Notes: generated by a model from the sequence alone, not told the origin. A stretch of DNA of 18,063 nt from Phlegmacium glaucopus (GCA_015039465.1 MU130662.1:16961-35023); one strand, 5' to 3'; counted from the first letter of the stretch, positions 1-8,250 are shown. Made by a program: numbers and translations.

Positions 1-142
1 ATAAAGCCTTCCCACCCTCTTTATGACAATTTAGGAAGTCCAGGAGGATCATGACTAAGCAGGAGTTGCAGATGAATCAGCAGCAGAGGATTATTCTCGC
101 AGAGTGTCAAGTGTTATCAAGGCTGCGCAACATCGGATCATG

Positions 143-222
143 GGACCTTTCACATTTTTGACATGACACAAGGCTGCGCCTTTCAAGTGTTGACTCAGGA
201 CCTTTCACATTTTTGACATGAC
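143..222 (+). repeat. 25-bp direct duplication inside L2 copy 1
   Basis: The same 25 bases occur at 143-167 and 198-222. Copy 2 of L2 has only the second one; at the place of the first it has unrelated sequence. Copy 1 therefore acquired a local duplication or replacement after the copies separated. Confidence 0.7.
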
Positions 223-436
223 CACACGCCTATGGAGTCGATATATTTTTGCTATTGGACTATGTACACTGCCTTCTTTTCTTTTCTCTCGCACTTTGAC
301 ACTTTACAGATTCTTTTACTGTTCCTTTTCTTTTCCATTGTTCTTTTCTTCTCGCAGCTGTCCTCTCTTTATCTTTCTTCCTTTGACAGCGCGTACTTTG
401 TTTCTTTTTATTGTTTTACATAGCCTCATCCTTAGG

Positions 437-444
437 TATAAATA
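437..444 (+). promoter_or_regulatory. TATA box of L2 copy 1
   Basis: TATAAATA lies in the middle of the repeat and is conserved in L2 copy 2 (reverse complement at 8243-8250). It is followed by a pyrimidine-rich stretch, which fits an LTR core promoter firing in plus orientation. Confidence 0.5.
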
Positions 445-830
445 CTGCTCTTTTGTACCAGGATAGGTAGTTCAGTTCAATTCATTCTTACCCCCCACTT
501 TCATCATCTCAGTGGAATTCCAGTGAATTCCTCCCTTAAGTTCGCTTTTCTTGCCCCTTACTGTCAATCTATCCCCTATCCCTCAACCGCTATAGTCTTA
601 CTGAAGACTCTCTCTTGCTCATCCTCATCCTCGTCTTATACCTCATTCATCTTCCAAGACCTTCATCCTCCTCCTTCTCTTCTCTATTCCTTCCCCTTAC
701 CTCTGTGTGTTAAAAGTCAAGGTTATACCTTCCCTAAACGAACAACAGGGAGTCTCTTGACCTAAGGTCTGGTCCACTGCTCTCTGGTTGGTGTTTATAT
801 ACAACAACAACAACGATTTATAACGTGAGT

Positions 831-2225
831 GTAACTTCTCGCTTTCTTTAACGAAAAAGGGACAGCCTCTATCAGCTGTACCGTGGCCCTTGGCATTGTC
901 ACCTAGACAATTAGTGCATATAAAGTTAGTGGTATCGTTGATAAGGCAGTCGGTAGTTCTGTGCTGGCCCCTGCATCTGCCACAGGTGTCCGTTACCACT
1001 TTACAGTCTGTGGTCAGGTGGCTGTATTTTTGACACTTTAAGCATCTCTTTGGTTCGGGAAGGAGCTTCTGTGTAGTAATACATTTACCTTCTATGAAAA
1101 CTCCATGTTCGATGTGTGGTTCGCCGCTTGTTTGTTGTTGAGTCCTATGATGACGTGGGCTACACGTTGTGTTTTGCTTTGTAGCTGTATAGGTTTGATA
1201 TATTTGGAGGATGCAATGGAGCCGGTGCTGATGCCGCTGTCGTCCTCAATTTTTGAGTGGGTGAAATCTAGGCCAGGCTTGAAAGTTGTCGGAACAAATT
1301 CTGCTAACACATAGAAAAGTCGGTTTTTAATATTGGAGGTACCGTCATAGTGAGCTTCAAATTATTTCCGTGTGACTGGTAACCTTAGCCAGTCGACCGC
1401 TTCCTTTGTTGTGAGTTGGTATAGGATGTTTCCATTACTGATTTTCTTTGCTCCGATGAATTTGGTGTTGCTGGGTTTGTCGATGGTGTTGTCGTCCATA
1501 AGATCTAAAGCGGTATTTGCCTTTGCTACTAGTTCTTTTTCTGTTAGTTTGTCGTTGGCTGGGTTGATACCTTTAGGATCTCTTTGTATGAGTAGTTGGT
1601 GATCATTTGTTTGACTCCGTGTGACAACTGTAAGGTGCATGTTTGGGACAAGCTGTGTTTGTGTTATTTCTGCATATGAGCATGGTGATGTGGCGGACTC
1701 TTTAGTAGTCGCTGCTGTAATGTCGGTGAACTCCTGCATAGCTTGTGTTATTTTGTTGGAGATGTCAGTGCATTCATCCTTAAGATCGGCCATAATATTA
1801 TTGATTTCTTTCGCCGCTCGTGTGACATTCTCTACTGCATCCCTCATAGTCTCTACTTGGGTGTTATATAGTTCCATTTGGTCGGATAGTTGCGTTTTTA
1901 TGGTAGATACCAGGTCCTTGGCCATGTGGTGTACACCGATGTCTGTCATTGCAAATGCAAACACCCTAATGATGTCTGTTATAGCTTTTGATAGCTTTGC
2001 TCCATAGGCGAACTGCAATAATGCATATGAGAGGTCCGATGGGTTGATTGGCTCACCCGGTATGAGATATTCTCATGTACGCAGTAGGGCTAATGCCTGT
2101 TCTTTGTTACATATATCTGTACTGATGCCTTCTGCTTCTTCGAGTTCTTTTCTCATTTTTCTGACTGTTGCCATAGTGCTTTTGTACCTCGTTTGGGGTT
2201 GTGAACTGTTTGCAGTATACGACAT
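831..2225 (-). pseudogene. LINE (non-LTR retrotransposon) ORF1, gag-like zinc-knuckle protein, broken
   Basis: Read on the minus strand from ATG at 2225-2223, the frame encodes a LINE ORF1 protein, the nucleic-acid-binding partner of the reverse transcriptase. The N-terminal part (to about 1640) is probably coiled coil. A basic middle domain follows (about 1600-1110, with motifs such as EFVPTTF). Three zinc knuckles end the protein: C-x2-C-x4-H-x4-C at 1044-1003, C-x2-C-x3-H-x4-C at 984-946, and a longer CxxC...H...C with NAKGHGTAD at 918-862. This layout is typical of basidiomycete LINEs. The gene is dead: TGA at 2075-2073 (Arg CGA expected), TAA at 1364-1362, and a one-base frame change near 1105-1118. 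The C-terminus is cut off near 831 by L2. No ORF2 (endonuclease/RT) is present in the window. The frame upstream of each stop continues in phase, except at the single frameshift. Confidence 0.85.
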
Positions 2226-2351
2226 GTTTAGAAGTACTCTAGAGGTGTAGAGGTGTTGGTATGCTACTCTATAATCTAGGTTACTGCCCTCAGCTCGACA
2301 GTATTAATACCATGAGAACTTTTTGTGGGGTGGCAGTACTAGATCAAGAAG
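2226..2351 (-). other. Probable LINE 5' leader remnant
   Basis: This short stretch lies upstream of the LINE ORF1 start (minus strand) and before the first base recognisable as gypsy A LTR. No gene or motif was recognised. It may be LINE 5' UTR or unrelated host DNA. Confidence 0.3.
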
Positions 2352-2542
2352 CCTTTATTTATTTTATATCTCCATTATGTCCATATTAGTACTTAAATAC
2401 CCCTTAGCCTAGCAGGGATTCCCATCCTTTCCTCTTTGGATCCCCTGCTAGGTAAGTCACTTGTAGATATCTTTTCTGAAAATATTATTAACTTTGGATC
2501 CCCTGCTAGTCTGACTAAGTCAGTACCACAGTTGCCCTAACA
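2352..2542 (+). mobile_element. 3' part of the gypsy A LTR
   Basis: The sequence matches the last ~190 bp of the gypsy B 5' LTR, including CTTAAA, the CCTAGCAGGGAT/ATCCCCTGCTAGG arms, GTAAGT and the end CCCTAACA. The first ~225 bp of the LTR are lost. It is followed directly by the leader sequence seen after the gypsy B LTR, so this is the 5' LTR of gypsy A rather than a solo LTR. Confidence 0.85.
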
Positions 2543-2708
2543 TTAGAAAAGGATCTACCCCTAATGGACTGAGTCTGGTCTGTGCAGTGGAACTATAGTC
2601 TGATTCACAGCCCCTTATTTGGGCCAATCAGATTCTGTACCCTCCCTGACTGTGGCTCCCTCCCTGTCCTCTCAGCATGCATCTCTGAGCGGTTCCTTCT
2701 TATCAGCT

Positions 2709-3229
2709 ATGGACAATGACTGTACTGCCCAGCTGGAATGAGCAGTTGCCCTGTTGCAAGCAGTGCTTGAAAGTCCAGTCTTTGGTCTTTTTGACCTTTT
2801 TTTGAGCTAGAACGCTGAAATTCAAATTCCCCATCACAATTGGGATGTGGAAACAAACAATTTGGGTCAGTCTGGTCTTCTTTCTGGTCCAAGACCGGAA
2901 AAATTTCCTTTTTAGGCACCACAGTTGTAATGGGGAATTTTAATTTCAGCATTCTAGCTCAAAAAAAGGTCAAAAAGACCAAAGACTGGACTTTCAAGCA
3001 CTAGTTGCAAGCTCAGGATACCAAAAACCAAGATAAATTTAATCAACTCATGGCAATGCTCCATCAACTTATTCCAACCTCTGTAAAATCACCTATACCC
3101 CAACAAGAGGTTCCCTTGTGTACCAAAAGTATACCCAGGACTCATTCTGCAAGGCCGGCACTCCTGACAGAGTTTGACAGAGAACAATCCAGAGGAATGG
3201 CATTCCTCCATTCATTCCAAACATACATT
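2709..3229 (+). pseudogene. Gypsy A gag, N-terminal half (broken)
   Basis: ATG at 2709 matches the gag start of gypsy B at 10428 (MDNDCTAQLE against MDDECTAQLE). TGA follows after ten codons. A 243-bp MITE interrupts the frame at 2761-3003, and gag resumes at 3012 with QDKFNQLMAMLHQLIP. The later motif EFDREQSRGMAFLHS matches gypsy B gag. The frame ends where element X begins. At 3074-3076 this copy has CAA where gypsy B has TGA; both can come from CGA by deamination of opposite strands. Gag would have formed the particle shell, but this copy cannot make it. Confidence 0.8.
2761..3003. mobile_element. hAT-type MITE with 8-bp target duplication
   Basis: The 243-bp element has nearly perfect terminal inverted repeats of about 75 bp, starting CAGTGCTTGAAAGTCC on the left and TAGTGCTTGAAAGTCC on the right when read inward. 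It is flanked by the 8-bp direct repeat GTTGCAAG (2753-2760 and 3004-3011). An 8-bp duplication plus YAGNG-type termini are the hallmarks of the hAT superfamily. It has no transposase. The target is gag of gypsy A: removing the element and one GTTGCAAG restores collinearity with gypsy B gag. Confidence 0.9.
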
Positions 3230-3640
3230 TGTTAGGGAATGACAACTACACCGTAGAACAGTGCTGGTTATCTTAGAGAGAAGGTTATAGCCAAGTAACC
3301 AAGTTTATAACAAAATGTCATCTACAGACAACATCTGCTACCTGTTAGGGGACACCCGACTTTAACCCAAACCTCAACCTTAGAATCATACACCCCACCT
3401 TTCCGACGACCTCCGACCTTCCATCCAACTCCGCTTCCGTCACCGGTTTACCCCGAGACCCCGTTGATACACTGTCAGTACGCTAGGTGCTGTACTAACT
3501 GAGGTGTTATGCGGCTTGGGGCTTCGGTGGCCTAAACACTGAGTCAAGTATATGCAGAAAGGTTCCAACTAAGGTAGGGCGACGAGATATGAGACGAGCG
3601 AAACGAGGAGCAATGTAATGACGAAAGGGCGACGAAGGAA

Positions 3641-3773
3641 CGAAGGGGAGACGCAGTGACGAAGGGGCGACGCAGTGACAAAGGGGAGATGCAGTGACAA
3701 AGGGGAGATGCAGTGACAAAGGGGCGACGCAGTGACAAAGGGGCGACGCAGTGACAAAGGGGCGACGCAGTGA
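3641..3773 (+). repeat. 19-bp minisatellite, seven copies
   Basis: Seven head-to-tail units of CAAAGGGGCGACGCAGTGA lie at 3641-3773. Units 1 and 2 start CGAAG, and units 1, 3 and 4 carry AGA in place of CGA. The array lies inside the 1.2-kb insertion, downstream of its minus-strand TATA box, so it would be in the transcribed part. Nineteen is not a multiple of three, so it is not a coding repeat. Confidence 0.92.
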
Positions 3774-3923
3774 CAAAGTATAGTCGCTGTATGGGCGACT
3801 CGCAGTAAAACGCAATGAAACGAAGGCAAACGACGAGAGAGACGATGACAAGACTTTAATTCTATACTCTGGGGAGAGAGGTGAATACTTTCTTATTATC
3901 CCTTGTAACTAGATTACAGGGTG

Positions 3924-3931
3924 TTTTTATA
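3924..3931 (-). promoter_or_regulatory. TATA box of the 1.2-kb LTR-like insertion
   Basis: On the minus strand this reads TATAAAAA. It is placed about 735 bp from the TGATG end and 460 bp from the other end, as in an LTR core promoter. Confidence 0.4.
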
Positions 3932-4967
3932 GTAGGTAGGGGAGATCACATGGCTAAGTTGCACATGGGTAGTTATAAAACAAATCAAAATGATGAAACA
4001 GGAGTCCAAGAAGGACTAGGCAAAATGGGGAGACAAAACATCAGGGATAGTGGGCGATAAATGAAAGAGGACCGGTCGTCGCTCCGAGGACCGGCAGGAG
4101 ACATGTGGTATAGAGAAGCGATCAAGGAGCGATGGCAAATGTATCAAAAATAAAGAAAACAAAGTGTTTGAGGTAACCGAAGAGAGATAAAAGAATATAA
4201 ATGATCAGCGACCCAAAATGCCCAATGGTGTTACGGAACTTCTCGATCTGGTGATTGTCGCTGGATAGGAGCGACTGGTAGGGTAGCAGCGACGATTTGA
4301 CACCGAACGATTCGGTGTAGCGTAAGGGAACGTCGGTCTGGGCAGTGGACATGCCTACGACTCTTAGACGAGTGAGCATTACCAAATATGGAAAAAGCAT
4401 GACTATACACGTGACCGCTGGTGAAAGGGAGCGAAAGGGAGGTAGAACACCTAATGTCGTCCGGGTACTGCTGGAAAAGGGGGCGATCGTACGAGCGAAA
4501 TATAGCCAAGGCATTTAGGAAGCTTCTGGGACAGTAGAGGCGATGACCGAATGGCCAGAGACTTATCTATGCAATAAAACCACAAATAGTCGGTGTAAGA
4601 GGCGACGTAGAGCGACGTCGCTGCCAAAAATGCGAAAAACGAAGGCAGGGAACCAGCATGTTCATCACCGTAGTTCCACTCCAACTCCAATCCTCTGATT
4701 CACTCTGTCTTTTATTTCTATTTTTCATATCACACCACTTCTTATTTAATTAATTAATTAATATCATATCATTCCTTTATTTATTTTATATCTCTGTTAT
4801 GTCCATATTAGTACTTAAACACCCCCAGCCTAGCAGGGATCCCCATCCTTTCCTCTTTTGATCCCCTGCTAGGTAAGTCACTTGTAGATATCTTTTCTGA
4901 AATATTATTAACTTTGGATCCCCTGCTAGCTTGACTAAGTCAGCATCGCAGTTGCCCTAACACTACC

Positions 4968-5369
4968 TATATACATGAGGACTCAGGTAACTACCCTAAG
5001 CCCTGATAGCAATCATATGTAAATGTAAACATAGAACACACATTTGTAGGAATGTGTGATAATAATCTACCTGGGGATGCACATGTGTAAACTACTAACT
5101 AAATAGATGGTGGGTGGTAATCCTGTGAGTCCATGCTTAGATAATGTTCAAATACAATACTAGGGGAGGGTCATGATGGAGTATGCAGGCATTTGTGTAT
5201 GTACCTACATAGTGTCCTCTGACAACATTAAGCTTTTGTAAGGGGACACCTCTCAGCTATCCCCATTTATTGTTTATACTTTACTTTCATTTTGACTAGC
5301 TTACATACTTGTTTGTCAATGTTTGGCTACCACCTTATTTTGAGTAGTAGTCAGTAATTACACTCCTTA
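4968..5369. other. Element X body, no gene seen
   Basis: AT-rich sequence between the solo LTR target duplication and the MITE. No open frame with recognisable content, no tRNA and no tandem array were found. Confidence 0.4.
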
Positions 5370-5538
5370 CATCAGGAAAAACACTTTAGCTCTAAGACAC
5401 TCTAGCTACTCTGGGAGTCTCTCAGACCAACCTCAAAAAAATAACTATGTTTCAAATGCATTTTTCAATGATTTTATACACTTAAAATTTTTGAGGTTGC
5501 TCTGAGAGACTCTTAGAGCCAAAGTGTTTTTCCTGATG
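5370..5538. mobile_element. TA-flanked palindromic MITE (Tc1/mariner-like)
   Basis: The termini CATCAGGAAAAACACTTT and their inverse are identical for 18 bp. The inverted repeats continue for about 45-50 bp (GCTCTAAGA, GTCTCTCAGA, CAACCTCAAAAA), with a 17-nt extra piece in the left arm. The element is flanked by TA (5368-5369 and 5539-5540), the target duplication of Tc1/mariner-derived MITEs. It has no coding capacity. Confidence 0.85.
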
Positions 5539-5540
5539 TA

Positions 5541-6012
5541 TCTCATTATTACTGGAACCCCCCTATGGTTACTAGCTTATTGCTACCTTACTTAGTCTTT
5601 ATAGACTGTCCACTCTCTCTAGAGTCCCCATCTTCTCTTGGCTGTAGGTTGCCCTTACAGCTTTTGTCAGGGGATCTCCCTTTGATCCTACCCTATGCCT
5701 CCCAGTCTACGTGTAACACCACCCATCACCTCAATCTCACCCATCATACAACAACCCTACATTATTGCCTAGGCCTACGGCACTACCCGACACCCTCTGT
5801 CACCATGTGACATCCCATCACAGGCTTCCTACAGAAGCGCCTACCCTTACCTGTCTCCTGGACCTAGATCCATAGTCTTAGTCATTACACCTTAGTCACG
5901 AGGCCGGTTAGCTATCTGCTTAGTAGTTTAGTATTACTCATGGCTGATCCTTATCACTACATACATAAGTACAAACAAGTGCACAGACCATGTACATTTA
6001 GTATAAGTAGTT
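5541..6012. other. Element X body, no gene seen
   Basis: No recognisable protein, RNA gene or repeat was found. The open frame at 5565-5810 is low-complexity Leu/Ser/Thr-rich sequence without a domain. Confidence 0.35.
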
Positions 6013-6039
6013 AAGGTGCAGATATAGGTTCTGCACCTT
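6013..6039. repeat. Hairpin 1 (AAGGTGCAG/CTGCACCTT)
   Basis: A perfect 9-bp inverted repeat (6013-6021 with 6031-6039) with a 9-nt loop. It shares the stem start AAGGTGC with hairpin 2 about 110 bp downstream. Confidence 0.7.
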
Positions 6040-6132
6040 GGTCAATAACAATGTTTATGGGGTTATCCAAGAGCATGGATGTAAGGACAGCAGTGTTAGA
6101 GGAAGTAAAGACCCGGGAATCAAGTTGAATAC

Positions 6133-6161
6133 TAAGGTGCTTATTGAAGATAAGCACCTTA
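6133..6161. repeat. Hairpin 2 (TAAGGTGCTTA/TAAGCACCTTA)
   Basis: A perfect 11-bp inverted repeat (6133-6143 with 6151-6161) with a 7-nt loop TTGAAGA. It pairs in theme with hairpin 1. It lies in non-coding element X DNA; its role is unknown. Confidence 0.75.
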
Positions 6162-6481
6162 CACCTATATACTACAAGCATGTGAATAACTACATATAAA
6201 TACAGCTAGTGCAAATAGAAGGCATATGGTGTGTCAAGATAACAAATATAGATGTTGATGTGTGACCACAGTCAGGGATGTCATCGGCAGAGGGACAACT
6301 ACTACAATGATAAGGGCATGTACACAAGGTAAAGGATGAAGGAAGAGCGGTGGTGATACTATCATAGAAAGAGTGAAGGTATGCACATACTAAGCTAACC
6401 GTAGATGCAGATACAAGGAGTATCCCCTTACAGGCGGCTCAATGTACTGGTTATCCCAGTGCATCGGGTTGTTCCCTAACA
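6162..6481. other. Element X right end, no gene seen
   Basis: Non-coding sequence leading to the terminus TTCCCTAACA. ACTGGTTATCCCAGT at 6446-6460 is an imperfect palindrome and resembles GTGCTGGTTATC near the left end at 3263-3274. Confidence 0.35.
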
Positions 6482-6959
6482 GCTTTGTTCTGATGAATTT
6501 TGAGATGAACAAACCAAAATTATTTGGGCTATGTCCTACATGAAGTCTGGAAGAGCATCAAAATGGGCAGCCAGAGTCTTCCATTGGGAAACAGACAACC
6601 CCAGATTGACCTGTTTCCTAGATTGGGATGACTTCCAGGACAACTTCAAAAAGGAATTTTGTCCAGTGAATGCCAATTTGGTTGCCATCAACTGACTGGA
6701 GTTGACTGGATACTTCCAAAAAACCCAGTCCTTGGAAGACTATATAGATGAATTCCAAGACCTGATCATGGACTCCGGATACACTGATCCAAAAACCATT
6801 GTAGTAAAATTCCGAAGGGGTCTGAATGCTCAAATTCAGAACTCCATTGCAACAATGGCTTCTGGAAGGCTGTCCAATACAGATCCGACAGAATGGTACT
6901 GAATGGCCTGAACCATTGATGAAAATCAAGCTACAAATGAGGTCTTTCAGTCAGCATAT
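6482..6959 (+). pseudogene. Gypsy A gag, central part (broken)
   Basis: Continues gag from 3229 after the element X insertion. It matches gypsy B gag 10714-11175, with the retrotransposon gag core (FRRGLNAQIQNSIATMASG at 6810-6866). In-frame TGA codons lie near 6693 (CGA in gypsy B) and 6899 (AGA in gypsy B), with more beyond. Many gypsy B CpGs read TG or CA here. At 6946-6953 this copy keeps TTTCAG where gypsy B has lost two bases, which identifies the gypsy B frameshift as a deletion. Confidence 0.85.
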
Positions 6960-6969
6960 CAAAGTCTGA

Positions 6970-7288
6970 GGTCTTTGCTGTAAGCCACCTAATCTGATCA
7001 GATCTGAGCAGATTTGGCAGGCATTCTGAGCAGATCTGAGCAGAATGGAAACTATATACCTCCCTAACCTTAATAAAACTCTAACCAAACCTTAACCCAA
7101 ACTTTAACCAAACCTTAACCAAACCTTAACCAAACCTTAACAGAAGTAGCTGGTAGGTCTCTATTTTCTCAGATCCACTTGGATCCACTCAGAATCCATG
7201 CAGAATCTGAGCAGAACTGAGCAGAACTGGTCAGATATAACAATTCTGATCAGATCTGATCAGATCTGGTGGGGTCAGAAAAGTACTG
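6970..7288. mobile_element. Palindromic non-autonomous element flanked by CAAAGTCTGA
   Basis: A 319-bp AT-rich block is bounded by the 10-bp direct repeat CAAAGTCTGA (6960-6969 and 7289-7298). Both ends carry the inverted motif ATCTGATCAGATCTGA (near 6991-7007 and 7251-7268), and CTGAGCAGA-type words recur throughout. A direct repeat of 9-10 bp would fit a Mutator-like element, but the outermost inverted repeats are weak, so the class is uncertain. It contains an 11-bp tandem array (7083-7141) and no gene. Confidence 0.5.
7083..7141 (+). repeat. 11-bp tandem array (CCTTAACCAAA)
   Basis: About five imperfect to perfect copies of CCTTAACCAAA. It is superficially telomere-like but has an 11-bp period and sits inside a small transposon. 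Confidence 0.8.
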
Positions 7289-7609
7289 CAAAGTCTGACC
7301 ATAACTGCTATAAATCATTGTTTGTGTTGTTATTAAACACCAACCAGAGAGCAATGGACTAGTCTTTAAGTCAAAAGCCTCCCTGTTGTTCATTTAGGGA
7401 AGGTATAACCTTGACTTGTAACACACTTGAAAGGGGACTGAGGTGAAGTTAGAGGATGAGGATGAATAAGAGAGAGTCTTTGGTGAGACTATAGCGGTTG
7501 ACAGTAGGGGACAGTAACAGATAAAAGGCTGAAAAAGTGAACTTAAGGGAGGAATTCACTGGAATCCCACTGAGATGATGATGGTTAAGAACTAAGAACT
7601 GAATTGGGG

Positions 7610-8200
7610 AAAAACTATGGTGCCAGTTGGCTAAAGGCCAATACTTTTGTACAACCTAAATAGGGCCATCAAAAAAAGAGGAAATTCTTATTCCTTTAAC
7701 AAATTGCTTCCTTTCATTGAGGGCTACAAATTGGTTAAGGGATAAGCAATCAGACCAAAACTGACAGAGTTATTTAATTTTGAGTTGAATGAAATGGCGC
7801 ATGTCTAAAAAGGGTAATTAAGGGTCCATAATCTAATCTAATCTATGCCCAAAGTCTCTGGAACATGAGCCTTTTGAGCATTTTTTGCATCCATACCTGT
7901 TGAGGATACCTGCATCTACATAATCTTACCATACAATGAACATACTTCATCACAATACCTGAACAGGTTATCCTTGCAGATTCAGATATTTTTGTTGCAT
8001 GTTACAATTTTGGCCCATGATAGTACTAAATTAATGAATTCTTGAATGAAAATTTCAACAAAAGACACTACAGTGTATGAAAATCATCATGAAAATTGCC
8101 CTTAGGTTAGGGCTACTTTTGAAAAAATCTCTCCAGCCAATTTGGTGCCTTGTACAAAAGTAGCGGCCTCTGGGCAGCCAGCACCACAGGAGGAACTGGG
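7610..8200. mobile_element. MITE-like insertion in L2 copy 2
   Basis: The sequence is absent from L2 copy 1 at the matching place (450-480). It has inverted repeats about 40 bp long close to both ends, sharing TGGTGC, AGGCC and TACTTTTGTACAA (left 7619-7663, right 8144-8195). The exact ends and target duplication are not resolved: GAA or GAACT appears on both sides, but G/A-rich sequence blurs the boundary. The interior is AT-rich with no gene. Confidence 0.6.
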
Positions 8201-8242
8201 GGAAAACTGGGGAGAACTATCTATCCTGGTACAAAAGAGCAG

Positions 8243-8250
8243 TATTTATA
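8243..8250 (-). promoter_or_regulatory. TATA box of L2 copy 2
   Basis: Reads TATAAATA on the minus strand, at the position matching 437-444 of copy 1. Confidence 0.45.

Larger units (their letters stand above)
1..823 (+). mobile_element. L2 LTR-like repeat, copy 1 (5' end outside window)
   Basis: This block recurs in reverse complement at about 7308-8690, with long collinear matches seen by eye. Examples are 60-110 against 8575-8635, the TATA region 350-470 against 8225-8345, and 500-823 against 7308-7560. It holds a TATA box followed by a pyrimidine-rich leader, as expected of a retrotransposon LTR (U3-R-U5 in plus orientation). No coding domain was recognised; the small open frames are pyrimidine-rich and have no counterpart in copy 2. 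The right edge is placed at about 823, where similarity to copy 2 stops after the shared GATTTATA and the LINE ORF1 fragment begins. The left end lies outside the window, so target duplications cannot be tested. A long LTR is inferred, not proven. Confidence 0.6.
3465..4667 (-). mobile_element. 1.2-kb solo-LTR-like insertion inside the solo LTR
   Basis: The gypsy LTR is interrupted at 3464 and resumes at 4668. The 1203-bp insert begins TGATACACTG and ends TTCATCA, so it has TG...CA ends with a short TGAT inverted match. It is flanked by CCGT (3461-3464 and 4668-4671), a 4-bp duplication, or 5 bp with one mismatch. On the minus strand a TATA box (3931-3924) sits about two thirds of the way along, as in an LTR with a long U3. 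No protein domain was recognised; the repetitive minus-strand frames come from a minisatellite. It is rich in intact CpG, unlike gypsy A, which suggests a young insertion. Confidence 0.65.
3343..4962 (+). mobile_element. Solo LTR of the gypsy A/B family with perfect 5-bp TSD
   Basis: This is a complete LTR from TGTTAGGGGACACCC to CCCTAACA, flanked by the direct repeat CTACC (3338-3342 and 4963-4967). After removal of the nested insertion 3465-4667 it is about 417 bp, against 415 bp for the gypsy B 5' LTR. A 5-bp duplication is standard for gypsy integrases. The lack of internal sequence shows LTR-LTR recombination after integration into element X. Confidence 0.92.
3230..6481. mobile_element. 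Element X: TGTTAGGGAA...TTCCCTAACA insertion in gypsy A gag
   Basis: The gag of gypsy A stops at 3229 and resumes at 6482, within two bases of what gypsy B predicts. The intervening DNA starts TGTTAGGGAA and ends TTCCCTAACA, a 10-bp inverted terminus in the TG...CA style of LTRs. Without its nested solo LTR (3343-4962) and MITE (5370-5538) it would be about 1.45 kb. No coding domain was found, so it may be a long solo LTR or a non-autonomous LTR element. No target duplication is visible (ACATT before, GCTTT after) and two target bases seem missing, so a recombination junction is a possible alternative. Confidence 0.55.
2352..7307 (+). mobile_element. Gypsy A: old, CpG-depleted Ty3/gypsy copy, shattered by nested insertions
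   Basis: This copy is collinear with gypsy B (9847-15207) over the LTR 3' part, leader and gag. It is interrupted at 2761-3003 (hAT MITE), 3230-6481 (element X) and 6970-7288 (palindromic element). It is cut off at about 7307 by L2 copy 2; protease, RT and integrase are absent. Compared with gypsy B, most CpG sites read TpG or CpA, for example just after the LTR at 2568-2590. This indicates long exposure to methylation-driven decay. The left end (LTR 5' part) is missing, truncated against the LINE remnant. Confidence 0.75.

Noticed and set aside
2707..2952. 81-residue minus-strand frame
   Set aside because: It falls inside the hAT MITE and its inverted repeat.
3641..3773. CRISPR-like regularly spaced repeats
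   Set aside because: Units are directly adjacent with no spacers, and the context is eukaryotic.
3507..3851. Minus-strand frames with repeated Ser-Leu-Arg-Arg-Pro-Phe words
   Set aside because: They are translations of the 19-bp minisatellite in all three frames; a period not divisible by three makes a coding role unlikely.
7083..7141. Telomere-like CCTTAACC repeats
   Set aside because: The period is 11 bp, the array is short and internal, and it does not match the common fungal telomere repeat TTAGGG.
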